From Osmanthus fragrans (Eukaryota; Streptophyta; Magnoliopsida; Lamiales; Oleaceae), in NCBI GenBank assembly GCA_019395295.1, contig CM033350.1, forward strand, positions 9,208,987 through 9,272,986: a stretch of 64,000 nt of DNA, read 5' to 3'. The translations under genes and the position numbers were made by a program. Positions 11,601 through 21,395 of this stretch are shown in pieces. How positions within the stretch are numbered: position 1 is the stretch's first letter; every line of letters starts with the position of its first letter. The notes beneath the pieces are model-generated. The model was not told where the DNA came from, made no database searches, and saw nothing but the letters and a program-made list of their open reading frames with translations.

Positions 11601-13644
11601 TTTTCTCGTTCTTTATCAATGTTTTGAAACCCAATCCAGGCACGGACCTGGAAAATGTAAAGGATTGAGAGTCATAAATGGTTGAACGAGAGGTAAAGAA
11701 TTATTAATATTAAGGATATAAGTTGTTTTTTGTAAAATAGGAGAACAAAAATCAATATCAAGGTTATATGATGTTAGAGCATCTTCAAGAGGCTCTTTAT
11801 TTTTAAAGAGTATATTCTACAATTTAAAGAGCATCTATAAATTTAAAGAGCAAAAATTTTAAAATGCTCCAATAGCCTCTTTATTTTTAATATTTAATTT
11901 TACCATTCCCAATATGTATTTATTGTTTTTTCTCATTCTTGTATTTTTACCATTTTTCCTCCAATAATTATATCATTCTTCAAATATAATTATTTAATTA
12001 AGTCAATAAATTGTGCATTGAAAGTTGTAATCTTTGAAACATTAAATTAAAATGTTAAATTGAAGAGTCTCTTGGAGTGAAATTTTAAAGATTGACTCTT
12101 TAAAATGGAGAGCATTCAACTTTAAAAGAGTCTCTTGGAGATGCTCTTTGGCATATTAATAACAATCAATGTAACCAGAAACCTAATCAACCCAGACAAC
12201 CCATGGACGATTCAACCTATCTCGGTTGAGCCAGCCAGATGGCGGGGTTCATCCTGGTTATTAAGCTATGACAGGTCTAGTTTCTGGTATTTCCTGTCAA
12301 ACTGGCTGGGATGAGTTCAGTTTTAGAACACTGGCAATTGTAGATGTACCATCTCTTCTTCAACTGATAGTAACAGGTTTGTTGACTTCTGGAATGAGAG
12401 TGATAATGCAGATAAAATAGGACTACCCTTGCCATAGTACAAACCTTACCCATGCTAATTTGATTTGAGTGTATTTTCCTTTTACAAGTAAATTTCCATT
12501 ACCCTTATTATATATAGACATGATTAGAAGTAAAAATACTGTGCGGAAAGTCATGCCAATTTTGGTGGGTACTAATAATGCATCATGCTTAGGGATGGCA
12601 AAATGCCTTGCCCTCCAGGGAATCTCGGCAGGGATGGGAAACATGGTCTATGCCCCGACTATTATTGTTTATGTTTTAAAGTTCTAATAGTATTTTTAAA
12701 AAAAAAAACAAATAAATAAGTAAATAGGGCGGGAAATGGGGGATATTTAATGCCATGGCCAGGCCCAGGCCCAGGCCCGGCTCCTGCCTCCCAAAATCCT
12801 GGGCAGGTCGGGGACGGGAAGGGTGGCATCATCCCTAATCATGCTATATAATAAAAAATGTAAATTGTATCTGACATCAAAACCTTTCATTTCCCAGTGC
12901 ACATTTGAGTACTTAATAAGGGTAAAGGAATGTTAGTTTCAGAGAAAAAAATCCTATCTGTGAGACGTAGTGGTTGCTGTCAATTAAAGATAAATCATTC
13001 TATTAAGTATTTAATTTCTTGTGTCTAACTATGAGGTAATGGCTTCTTCCCCAAGCTAAGTTGTCCTTTGATGATGTATAGATGGAAGTATGGGTTTTCC
13101 TTCTACGGGGGTTGAGTCTTTCCCTTTTGGTCAAGAATTGAATTTTTTTTATAAGACAAGTTAGCATCCTACACCCCGGAAACAGGGGAAAAAAATGAAG
13201 GGAAGAAATAATGGAAGAACCTGGGTACTGCCATTTGCTTATTCAAATTTGAGTCTTTGTAATCGTACTTGCTGCTTCCTTTGAGGTGGGAAGGTCAGTG
13301 CTGGAAAGCAGTTAAGCAACCTCATTCTTGTCCAAATAATTGGGAATGGGAATTTTAGCTTGAATTTTGAAGTTGATAAATGTAATTTCGGAATGGAATA
13401 TGTTGATACTCTATTTCATAATCAAGGTTACCTAATTGGATTACAACAGATATCTTCGTATCATAGATTCCATTCGCTTTTCCTTTATAAAATACTATTA
13501 ATGCCTACGGTACTTAGACAAGATTTCAACCCTTTGATGTCATTTATCTCCCCAGGTATATTCACAGTTGCTGGAATAGTGGATTCATTCGTATACCACG
13601 GTCAGAATGCATTAAGGAAAAGGAAAATTGGCAAGTTCAGCTAA
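2634..13644 (+). CDS. ERGIC3: ERGIC3/Erv46-like ER-Golgi cargo receptor, 13 exons, one frameshift
   Basis: Erv46-family proteins cycle between ER and Golgi in COPII/COPI vesicles and form a cargo receptor with Erv41. Exons: 2634-2775, 4770-4843, 5257-5340, 5483-5563, 7222-7302, 8828-8920, 10055-10234, 10394-10461, 10793-10844, 11119-11172, 11243-11336, 11492-11558, 13556-13644; all introns are GT-AG and phases join. The product starts MDKVYNKIRNFDAYPKI, has a first membrane span at residues about 28-46, a lumenal cysteine cluster (YCGSCYG at 145-151, QCCNSC at 158-163) and a second span encoded by exons 12-13, ending IGKFS. Expected length is about 385 residues, as in other plants. Exon 11 is 94 nt instead of the 93 needed: a T run at 11313-11316 appears one base too long, giving a TGA at 11318-11320 and a 328-residue product without the second span. 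Introns hold RTE-LINE, LINE and MITE remnants. Confidence 0.93.
2990..3012. repeat. AT microsatellite in ERGIC3 intron 1
   Basis: An (AT)n run lies in the first intron, followed by a pure G tract at about 3125-3137 in the same intron. Both are simple repeats prone to length error and carry no coding signal. Confidence 0.8.
3646..3752 (-). mobile_element. 5'-truncated LINE 3' end in ERGIC3 intron 1
   Basis: A T run followed by about 100 bases closely matches the 3' end of the LINE at 48954-54772 (shared GATAATACACAAGGTGTGCA followed by TTATCAATTT). It is therefore the poly(A) end of a strongly 5'-truncated copy inserted on the minus strand. No target duplication could be fixed with confidence. 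The rest of intron 1 (2776-4769) shows nothing else I recognise. Confidence 0.75.
6090..6420 (+). mobile_element. Decayed RTE-type LINE fragment in ERGIC3 intron 4
   Basis: A frame from 6078 to 6302 contains KVYKIVIRLAMLYR and later LSWMCGRKIDKTRYKN, which correspond to the C-terminal part of plant RTE-clade reverse transcriptases (family patterns KFYRTAIRPAMLYG and MLRWMCGHTRxDKIRN). The following sequence to about 6420 continues the same region with stops. It is a dead fragment; no ends were found. Confidence 0.6.
6455..6611. mobile_element. Tourist-like MITE, TTA target duplication
   Basis: A 157-bp element with TTA on both sides (6452-6454 and 6612-6614). The ends GCCTCTGCTTGAC and CCAAATGGAGGC are imperfect inverted repeats. 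It is the same family as 47482-47627, with which it shares an internal block including GGACCCAC and TTATAAATTAAG. The trinucleotide TTA duplication and ends fit PIF/Harbinger-derived (Tourist) MITEs. Confidence 0.75.
7430..7540. mobile_element. Possible partial MITE in ERGIC3 intron 5
   Basis: TTTAGCACCCTGTTTGGGAT near 7432 and CTCAAACAGGAG near 7500 resemble the ends of the other TTA-flanked MITEs in the window. The right boundary and duplication are unclear, so this is only a candidate. Confidence 0.3.
7860..8250 (+). mobile_element. Second decayed RTE-type LINE fragment, ERGIC3 intron 5
   Basis: Across several frames the translation shows AMLYGTE, then QWLRWFDML, then DLPIDVVMEWRDRKKMIHVA, matching in order the end of plant RTE-clade reverse transcriptases (AMLYGxExW ... 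LRWFGHV ... MALDRxEWRRRIHVADP). Many stops interrupt it. It overlaps in family position with the copy at 6090-6420, so these are two separate insertions. A short GTGGGA tandem repeat follows at about 8268-8292. Confidence 0.65.
11612..12330. mobile_element. Candidate TIR element with a MITE nested inside, ERGIC3 intron 12
   Basis: The outer ends (CAATGTTTTGAAACCCAATC near 11614 and the reverse complement of GTTCAGTTTTAGAACACTG near 12315) form an imperfect inverted pair, and the inner flanks keep CCAGGC/GGCTGG-rich sequence. A similar pair flanks 14832-15142. The element is split by the 370-bp MITE at 11777-12146. No target duplication was resolved. Confidence 0.4.
11777..12146. mobile_element. 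MITE with GAGCATCTYCAAGAG inverted ends
   Basis: The left end reads GAGCATCTTCAAGAGGCTCT and the right end is the reverse complement of GAGCATCTCCAAGAGACTCT, 18 of 20 positions matching. The inside is very AT-rich and non-coding. The superfamily is not fixed, because I could not see a clear target duplication. Confidence 0.7.
12590..12837. mobile_element. hAT-like MITE, 8-bp target duplication ATCATGCT
   Basis: A 248-bp element begins TAGGGATGGCA and ends with an imperfect reverse complement of it (TGGCATCATCCCTA). ATCATGCT stands directly on both sides (12582-12589 and 12838-12845). The 8-bp duplication and short terminal repeats are typical of hAT-derived MITEs. The inside contains GGCCCAGGCCCAGGCCC-type GC-rich repeats. 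It lies in ERGIC3 intron 12. Confidence 0.85.
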
Positions 13645-14639
13645 TGCATTGAATCATTATTGATTATGCACCATTATCCTTGTTGACCTCACCCCAGAAA
13701 GCTGAAAAATCCCCTACTCGGGTAATGTCCGGTACTATAATTTAATTTGATTAGTCATGCTCCCAGCAAACATTAAAACCCTGCTCCTTTTACTCGAGTT
13801 TTGGCACATGCAATCTCTTTAATATTGTACTTTGTGGATACTGTATATGTTTACTTTCTGGAAGTAGACATTTCATTTGAACTGTGTAGTTTACAGAATT
13901 GTTAAAATATAGAAGTCAGGCATATTTTATTTTGGATATTATGTGCTCAAGTATTTGAACAAGAGTATTACATTCATCTGTGGAAGGAGTTTGTAGATTT
14001 TGTCGAGTGTTTGAAAGCAAAAACATAAGAGAAATGGCGAAAACATTAGACTACATCACTCGGTTAAAGGGATCGATGTATGAGACAAGGCGATGAATCA
14101 CGTCAATTATTTTTGATAAATTTTGGGGCTAATGAAACCTTAGCATAAATAAGTGGATAACTTTTATATACCCTTTGAATTGAATTTGGGGAAAAAGATG
14201 ATTGTAGCAGATCATCGACAGTAAATGTAACGGTTCTTAGGTAGGGAGATTCCTTGTGAAGTAAGTTTCGACTTGCAGGAAAGGCGTACAAATCCAGAAA
14301 TCGTCAATTCAATAGTCTCTCGATGCTACGAGACTACTGTACCCAAGAGATTTGGTACTTAATAAAAGCAAAAAGCTGAACATTTTCTTTGAAACATGTT
14401 TGGCAAAGTTTAAATTATAAATTTAAATTGATTCAACACTTCTTTTTCTACACACTCTATGGATCAACATCTTGTTACCCACATTTTTATCTTCACATCT
14501 TGTGAGATGAGCTGCTTAAATTATTATACAAACACTCCCAAACAATCACTAATTATGTGGGATCTAATAATTTAGACAGCTTTACTGAAATATGTCACGT
14601 AAAGTCGCATCAACTTCATGCTTTATGGCTTATTCGATA

Positions 14640-14802
14640 CAGATTCTCAAAATCAATTCTCATTTTTAACTACACATTTTTCAATAAAATAATATTTTTC
14701 ATCACATCAATAACTTCTCCTTTTTTAATTACACATTTTCCATCATATCACTATTTAAAAATCAATTCTTTCCCCAAAAATCATTTTCAAACACCCTCTG
14801 TC
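14640..14802. mobile_element. Partial Tourist-like MITE copy
   Basis: The stretch with AATAAAATAATATTTTTCAT, CACATCAATAACTT and CCATCATATCACTATTT repeats the inside of the MITE at 34421-34606 in the same order, and the right end TTTTCAAACACCCTC matches its ATCAAACACACTC end. The left end is diverged, so the boundary is approximate. Confidence 0.6.
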
Positions 14803-14831
14803 AAATGGATGAATTCTTGTCTTTCTTAACC

Positions 14832-15142
14832 AATGTTTTGAAAATTGGATCGGTTTGATCGGTTCAACCGAAAAAATCAGGAACAAAATTGGTTCGATCA
14901 GACTTGTAAAATTTCTAATTAAAAATCTGCCTCAAAATTCATTAATCATGCCAATTTTGGAATATTCGTGACTCGCTTTCGGTTTAACCGGTTCAACTTA
15001 TGTAAATGTATTTTTTATTAATTTTTGTAAATATATATATTATTTAATTTTTTAAAAATCACAAGTTTGATCTCGGTTCGACTTTTTGACACTTGACTCT
15101 TTCTCTTTTTTAGGTTGATTTTTGAATCATTGATTTTAACAT
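14832..15142. mobile_element. Candidate MITE with CAATGTTTTGAAAAT-type ends
   Basis: The left end CAATGTTTTGAAAATTGG and the right end (reverse complement AATCAATGATTCAAAAATC) form an imperfect inverted repeat. The inside contains several CGGTT/AACCG words (GATCGGTTCAACCG, GGTTTAACCGGTTCAAC). It is similar in design to the outer element at 11612-12330. The flanking TTCTTAAC and ATTTTAAC are only a weak candidate duplication. Confidence 0.4.
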
Positions 15143-15456
15143 TTTAACATAATTTACTACGAATTTCTTGCATTGATGAAGAAATAAATAATTGTTGCAT
15201 GTTCTCTAGCTAGAAATTTTAAAAGGCATTTAAATGGGGTCTGACCCAAGGAAAATCACAAGCAAGATTCAAGAATTAACAAATACCAAATCTTATTATT
15301 AAGAATAATGTCATTTTACAAGGAATATCCAATTTCAAACTAAATTTCAAGTGTACAAATGAAAGATCAATCTCTTTCCTTATTTTCCTCGAAAGAACAA
15401 CAATATTATGGTCCCAGAAACTAAGAAAAAACACGCAACATTTAAAGAAAAATAAA

Positions 15457-17978
15457 TCATCTGCGTTGAGCTGCAATTAATAATGATGGAGTACTAGCAG
15501 AGAGTGAATCATCTGTTAGTGATTGATCTAAAGACAAATCTTCTTCATCTTCTGAGTCACCTACAACCTTAATATCCTCAACCTCTCTAAGAACCTCAGC
15601 CATCTCGGGTCGTTTTTCTGGCGATTTTTCGCAGCATTCCATTGCAATCTGCATGAGTCTAAGCATCCCCATGATTGGCACTTCTCTGAGCAGCTATTTC
15701 AACATCAAATATCTCAGCTGTCCATTCCTCTCTAACTGCACGGTTAACCCAACTGCAGAGGTCTACACCATTGGCCTCTTGTGGGGCTGAGTGGGTTGGG
15801 ATTCGCCCGGTTAAGAGTTCCAGGAGGAGGGAGCCATAGCTCCATACATCAGACTTTTTTGATACTATTTTGTAGCCTTGATATTCTGGTGATTTGTAGG
15901 ACACCATGCGTAGAGCTGCTATAGGAAGTGCTATGAGTGATATTAGGCCATAATCTGTGACCAGAACTTCATCATTTTCATCAAGAAGAATGTTGGATGA
16001 TTTTAGATTTCCATGTGGAGCAATGGTTTGTGATCTTATTGCCAGGTGTAGATAACCCAAAGCCCGAGCAACGCCGCGAGCAACTGACAATCTTGAGCTC
16101 CACCTGAATTTTACTCGAGTTCGGGTTCCTCTTCCTTCTGCAGAACATGTAGAAATTAGAGATTTCGATGGATATAGGTTACTGTAATGCCATTCCTAGC
16201 TAGCCATATTTCGAACATTCAAATTGAAGCACTTAAGAGAAAAAAAGCAATAAAGAGATGAAGGGGGTTACGACATCTTGTTCGAGTTAGAGGACTTTCC
16301 ACTGATTGAATCCATCCATAAACTTAGGCCTCGTCACTCTAATGACTATGGAGTTCATCTAACGATAAACCTAATCGAACAATGATACAATCAAACCTGA
16401 ATAGTCTTATTTGGGACACAAGTACAGTAAACTATACTTATCAAATGGGTTTCAGCCAAAAACTTTCAAGAATTTTAACTTTAAAGAAGCATCAAAGTAG
16501 AGAAATTTAACATAATGCAGTTATGAACATAAAATAGGGTTCTTGATTCAGAATATTGAAAGCATATAGTTATCCAACAAGAAGAGGACAAGTAACAACA
16601 TAAAGTCATAAAAACATGTTCTGTACGTTGAACTGAACACGATTAAAGGAGAACAAGAAGTTGAAATCCCGTTCATTGTACTATTGAGTACTGTTCAATA
16701 CTGTGTACGAAACATGCCTGTAAAGTCGGAAGTAAACTTACCATGAAGGCGGCTATACAAGTTTCCATTGGATGCATATTTATACAATAACAGCTTCTCA
16801 TCTCTGGAGTAGTAGTAGGCAAGAGGAGGCAACAAGTTGGGGTGTTTCTTATCAGCAATGGCATGGACATATTTCACAAATTCGTCGCTGCTTAGAGGTT
16901 TTAAATCTTGTAAGCGTTTCACAACAACAGCCGGTCCAATTTCCAGCGTAGCCTTGTAGCAGTTTCCGAAATTTCCTTTACCTAAACCTTCTGCAGATGC
17001 TTTAAGAAGATCATCAAGCTCGAAATAAGTCCCTTTTTTATCCAAGAACATAAGCTTCCCTCTGTCATCTTCTCCAGCAGGAACACTATTTTCCATTGAG
17101 TTATTTGTAAGCGCGATAGAGTTATTAGTAATCGCTTCGCGCTTTTCTTCATTGACTTGGACCGAGTTCATTCTCATCATCTGTTTCTTGAGCTTCTTAT
17201 ATTTCTTGTAGTAAATGATGAGGAAAATCAGAAGTAAAACAAGAACAATTACGACTACCAAGATCAAAATGGTTCGTGAAAATGAACTCTTATTATTATT
17301 TGGAGAATCAGATGAATCATCTAAGCTGCTACTGCAGGCTGTGGGAGTAGGTGCATCACACAAACCTTGATTGCCAGCAAATGAAGAAAGGCTTAATGAT
17401 TGAAGAATTCCAGTGTCTGGTATTTTCCCAGAAAGATTGTTATGAGAAACATTGAACTCTCTCAAGTTTGACTGGTTAAACCCTGGTATTGAACCGACAA
17501 GATTGTTCTCTTGCAGCTGCAAAGATTCGAGGAAATTCAGTCTCAGAAGCGAAGATGAGATCTCTCCATCAAACCTGTTTGCTGACAAATCAACTTTTTT
17601 CAGTTTTGAATTATAAGAAAAATCCATCAAATTCCCTGATATGGAATTGTTCTTGAAGCTAAGGATTGATAACTCAGCAAGATTGACAAGTGCGTAAGGC
17701 TCGATTTTTCCAACAAGCTCCATGTTTCCCAAACTTATACCGGTGACTCGACCATTGATACACTGGATTCCATACCAGTTAGGGGTGCTATTCGTATAGC
17801 AGTGAATGCCAGTCCAGTTTACATTAAGAAATGAGTTGTCGAATCCCTTCTTGAGAGCCAAAAGAACGTCTCTCTCGTCTCCATGGAAACCGTCCTGAGG
17901 ATCCTCGGCTATAACGTAGTTGTATAGAAGAAGAAGAGCTATGACAAGGAGATAATTGAATAACTTGGAAGAACACAT
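15457..17978 (-). CDS. LRR receptor-like pseudokinase (LRR-III, pollen-receptor-kinase-like), one frameshift
   Basis: This is a membrane receptor of the short-LRR class, expected at the plasma membrane. Exon 1 is 17978-16742 and exon 2 is 16137-15457, with a GT-AG intron splitting a glycine codon. The product has a signal peptide (residues 1-24), an LRR N-terminal cap with WTGIHC/NWYGIQC, about four or five LRRs (80-200), a membrane span at 236-256 and a kinase-like domain. The glycine loop GKGNFG (333-338) and lysine (K354 in VVVKRL) are present, but the catalytic loop reads HGNLKSSN instead of HRDxKxxN and the DFG motif reads DYG, so phosphotransfer is unlikely. That is usual in this group. 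In exon 2 a run of four C at 15667-15670 (+ strand) adds one base compared with the expected HGMLRLMQIAM reading, giving a TAG at 15659-15661. The rest of the domain and an acidic tail follow in the shifted frame. Corrected length would be about 638 residues. Confidence 0.9.
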
Positions 17979-18955
17979 TATCTAGTTGAATAAACAAGGC
18001 CTAAACCGATTGTTACATGTTAAGACTATATACACGAATAGAACCAAGATTTTCTTGTAATTGATAATTCAGATGGTTTAGTAAATATTCCCTGAAATTC
18101 CATGACAGCTTTCAGATTTCATTGTAAAGAAAACAAGAAAATTCGGAGAATTTTGATTGATGTTTTCCTAGCTGAGAATTCTAGGATTCAGAAAAAAAAA
18201 AAAAGAAGACATCTTGGGTTTTCTGTCACAGAGTTTTACTATTCCTAGGTTGTGTTATACATGCTGATTCAAGGATTGTTTGACAAAGTTTTTGATAAAA
18301 AATTTAGCAGATTTTGATAAAGTTGAAGAAATGTATGGTTGAAAACTTGATAAAAGTTCTAGGTCTTATAAAATGTATGATTAAAAATTAATTATTAATT
18401 TCGACCTCAACTTTTTAGCAAGTTCTTAAGCTATCCCTCGGTATACGCCATCTAAAGACATGCTGGATACTGCTTTGAAGATCTCACAGAACATTGCCAG
18501 AAATGGATCTGTGGCATGTTAGGAAAATAATATTAATTTCCTTTAAAAAATTAACTGTTGAAGAGGGAGAAACGAATTTATAAATAATTCCATTTTCATC
18601 GATTAAATGTAATAAAAATAGAAAAATAAACAATTATTTCTTTCTTCCTTCCTTCCCTCATAGCCTAATTTCAAATTAAACACATAATTTAAAAAATTCA
18701 TGTTGTTTTAATTCAAATCATCAATAAATAATTAAAAATATTTTTCAAACAAATTTATAAGTGGATAATGCATGTACTAATCTGATGGCCCTTTCATAAT
18801 TCAAAAGGGTAATATAAGTTCAATACAAAAGTTGGCCTTCTTAATATAAGAAGGCCAACTTTTGTAACGTAAATTTTAAAGAAAAGCTTTGGGGGGGGGG
18901 GGGGGGGGACTTAAAAGAAACTATAAAAATTACTATTATGTTTGGTTCAGCTTTA

Positions 18956-19131
18956 GAGCCCGTTTGATGCACATTATTTTGAAGAAAATGCATTTTTTTT
19001 GATGTAATGATGGTGAATATGTGGTTGAAAAGTTATTGATGTGATGGAAAATATTATTTTATTGAAGAATGTGTGGTTGAAAATGAGTAGAAGAATGAGA
19101 ATGAGAATGAAAATGTGAATCAAACAGGACC
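18956..19131. mobile_element. Tourist-like MITE, TTA target duplication
   Basis: A 176-bp element with TTA at 18953-18955 and 19132-19134. Ends GAGCCCGTTTGATG and ATCAAACAGGACC are inverted repeats. It is the reverse complement of the same family as 34421-34606 (shared blocks around ATATTATTTTATTGAAGAATG and GTGTGGTTGAAAATGAG). The features fit PIF/Harbinger-derived MITEs. Confidence 0.8.
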
Positions 19132-19716
19132 TTAAATTCTTTTTAGTAAATTTGCTTTTATTTCAAGATAAGATGTAACCATACTTGTTTGGAAAAAAAA
19201 AATCTAATAAGTAGGGAAACAAAAAAAACATCATTGTATATATTAAATTTACATAGTACTCACAACATGATTATTATATATAACAATAATGCTATGTGTA
19301 CAGTAATGTGGCTCACAAAAATGCCACAGACAACCCACAATAGGGGGGTCACAACCTAGGGCGCCCACACATTCTGAGTATCTGACGGAATTCTATGAAT
19401 CATTTTCTGTACGAATGACTTTATAATATATATAAACGCAATAAAGTACATACGACATGTAATGTACATTGTTGTAAAAGAGTTACGTGGCACATTTGGT
19501 TCAAATTATTGGAAAATTCGAAAAAAGCTAAAGAAGTGATGAGGTCGAAATTTGAGGTTTGTCTGCATTAAAGGGGAGATATGCAAGCATAAATTATATT
19601 AATAAGAGAAAATTTGATCCTAAATGCTAAAAGAAGAATATGATCCCCCTCATATAAGGTAAGAAATTACAATTATCACCTGCTTTAGTCATTTCTAGCA
19701 ATCATAGCGGATCTTC

Positions 19717-20606
19717 ATTCATGTGTCACTTGTCACATTAATGAATTTGATTGGTGAATTAGGGCGATAGCGGTGGCTCAATGATTACCTAGGTCGTAGG
19801 TTTGCCACCTCCTCTACTTTATCTTCCTTCCCATTAGCAATTTTGGACAGTTAGAGAGACAAATCCTCTGTACTTGAATGATGCATGCTCAATTAGAGTT
19901 AAGTACCCTTCTTGAGTATTCAATTAGCCGAAATCGTCACCACATGGCAAGTGACGCGTCACATGTGAATCATGTTCAAGTGGGATCTACGTCTAAGCTG
20001 GGAGGTCAACAATTGCCCCTGAGTCTTCGCTTGGGAGAAGCACCAGCATAGACGTACGTGCACAGTTCCCGACCATTTGCTACGTGGAAACCAGCCTGGT
20101 AGAAAGGAGGGAGAAAATCCACCAAACTGCATGCCCATCTCACAACCTCACTCCGTGTCTACTTCCCATGGATGCCCCTATTTAAAGGGCAGGGTTTGAA
20201 CAATTTCGATCGTTGATTTAAAAATAAATAAAATCAACAATCAAGATAAAAGTACCTTAAGTGACGAGGGATTAAAGGCCCCCACTTGTGACTTCGTCCA
20301 CCCTGTATCCACCTCGGGGGGATGAGTTCAGCCACCATACTCTAGACAACCTCAGTAAATGAGTTCGACTAATTGAATGTTTCAAAAGTGTACTAAACTC
20401 TAATTGAGCAACATTCAAGGGCACAAAATTTGTCAAGTTTTGTTAGAGTGATAGGGCCCCGGGGGGCACATGTGGCGCCCCCCGTTTGTCCAGGGCCGAA
20501 TAGCAAAACTTAGATTTGTCTTCCAACTGACCTAGGTAATCGTTATGCCAATGTGGCCGTCCTAATCCACCAATCAAAAACCATTGATGTGATAAGGTGC
20601 ATGCAG
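19717..20606. mobile_element. Candidate DNA element with 215-240 bp inverted arms
   Basis: The left arm (about 19717-19932) and right arm (about 20364-20606) are inverted copies. Matching landmarks are GATTGGTGAATTAGG/GATTGGTGGATTAGG, GATTACCTAGGTC in both, GCTCAATTAGAGTTAAGTAC/GCTCAATTAGAGTTTAGTAC and ATTCAATTAGCCGAA/ATTCAATTAGTCGAA. Long inverted arms without a coding centre suggest a Mutator-like or foldback non-autonomous element. No target duplication was resolved, so the superfamily is open. The right arm contains a GGGGGGC...GCCCCCC hairpin near 20461-20483 that the left arm lacks. Confidence 0.5.
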
Positions 20607-21078
20607 ATCGAAGTCGAACTATAGCTATGAATGATTAAGGCAACTAGTAATTATAGTTTCTCCCCCTATATAAAGGTGGGTGGGGGGCGAGGAGACTATT
20701 TCTCATGGGGATTCATGATCAAATTCTCTTATTAACACTCTCCACACTAGCATACCTCCCTTGAGCTCGAACTAATTCCAAATTCCAACCTCATCATATT
20801 TTCAACTTTTTATATTTCCTTTTAAGTTGGGTCAAGAGGTGCCATGTCGCTTTCTGATCCCAACAAAATGTCATATTAAATCATTCAATTTGACTAATCT
20901 AACAATTCAATTATTTAATTCTCAAAAACCCAAATTTTCAGTGTCCAAATTTCCCACTCCTATATATGGTACAACACATATAAGAACCACCATTGACTTG
21001 TATCAATGTGACCTCCGTGTTTAATGCAAAAACAGAGGATATCTTCTGCTAGTTAATGAACGCCAGCCAAAAACAATG

Positions 21079-21101
21079 AGAGAGAGAGAGAGAGAGAGAG
21101 A
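21079..21101 (+). repeat. GA microsatellite in probable clathrin-gene leader
   Basis: A (GA)n repeat followed by CT-rich sequence, about 300 bases before the clathrin assembly start codon. GA/CT-rich leaders are common in plant genes; a regulatory role is possible but not shown. Confidence 0.6.
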
Positions 21102-21395
21102 TTTCATTTTCTTCTCTTTCCGTCTTTCTTCTCTCTCTGCCAAGTGCCAATCATATACCATTGAAATTTTCCGGTCTCCAAAAGTTTCTTTTCCTTTCAA
21201 TAAAATCCCATAAATTCATCTGAACCACCCTTTTGATCTAAATCCCAGATCCTCAGATTTTACATTTTCATGTGGAAAGCCAAATAAAATGTCTAGATCA
21301 TTGTACATGTATACACGGTGTTACTTCTGAATCTACTGTCACGAGCTTGTACACCCAGAAAACGACATCCTACTAGGGCTAAAGACTTACAATTC

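Larger units (their letters stand above)
13645..15456. other. Intergenic between ERGIC3 and the pseudokinase gene, convergent 3' ends
   Basis: No coding region is supported. It includes the presumed 3' UTRs of both genes, a diverged Tourist-like stretch (about 14640-14800, similar to 34421-34606) and the inverted-ended element at 14832-15142. Confidence 0.5.
17979..21395. other. Shared divergent intergenic region of the pseudokinase and clathrin genes
   Basis: No coding region is supported. It contains a G tract at about 18892-18909, a 176-bp Tourist-like MITE (18956-19131), a long-inverted-repeat element (about 19717-20606) and a GA repeat in the likely clathrin-gene leader (21079-21101). 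A CTATATAAAGG sequence near 20668-20680 is a possible TATA box for the clathrin gene, but no transcript evidence is available. Confidence 0.45.

Noticed and set aside
19760..19830. tRNA-like A and B boxes (GGTGGCTCAATG ... GGTTTGCCACC) suggesting a SINE
   Set aside because: The same stretch is part of the inverted arms at 19717-20606 and the right arm lacks the boxes; no poly(A) end or target duplication was seen.
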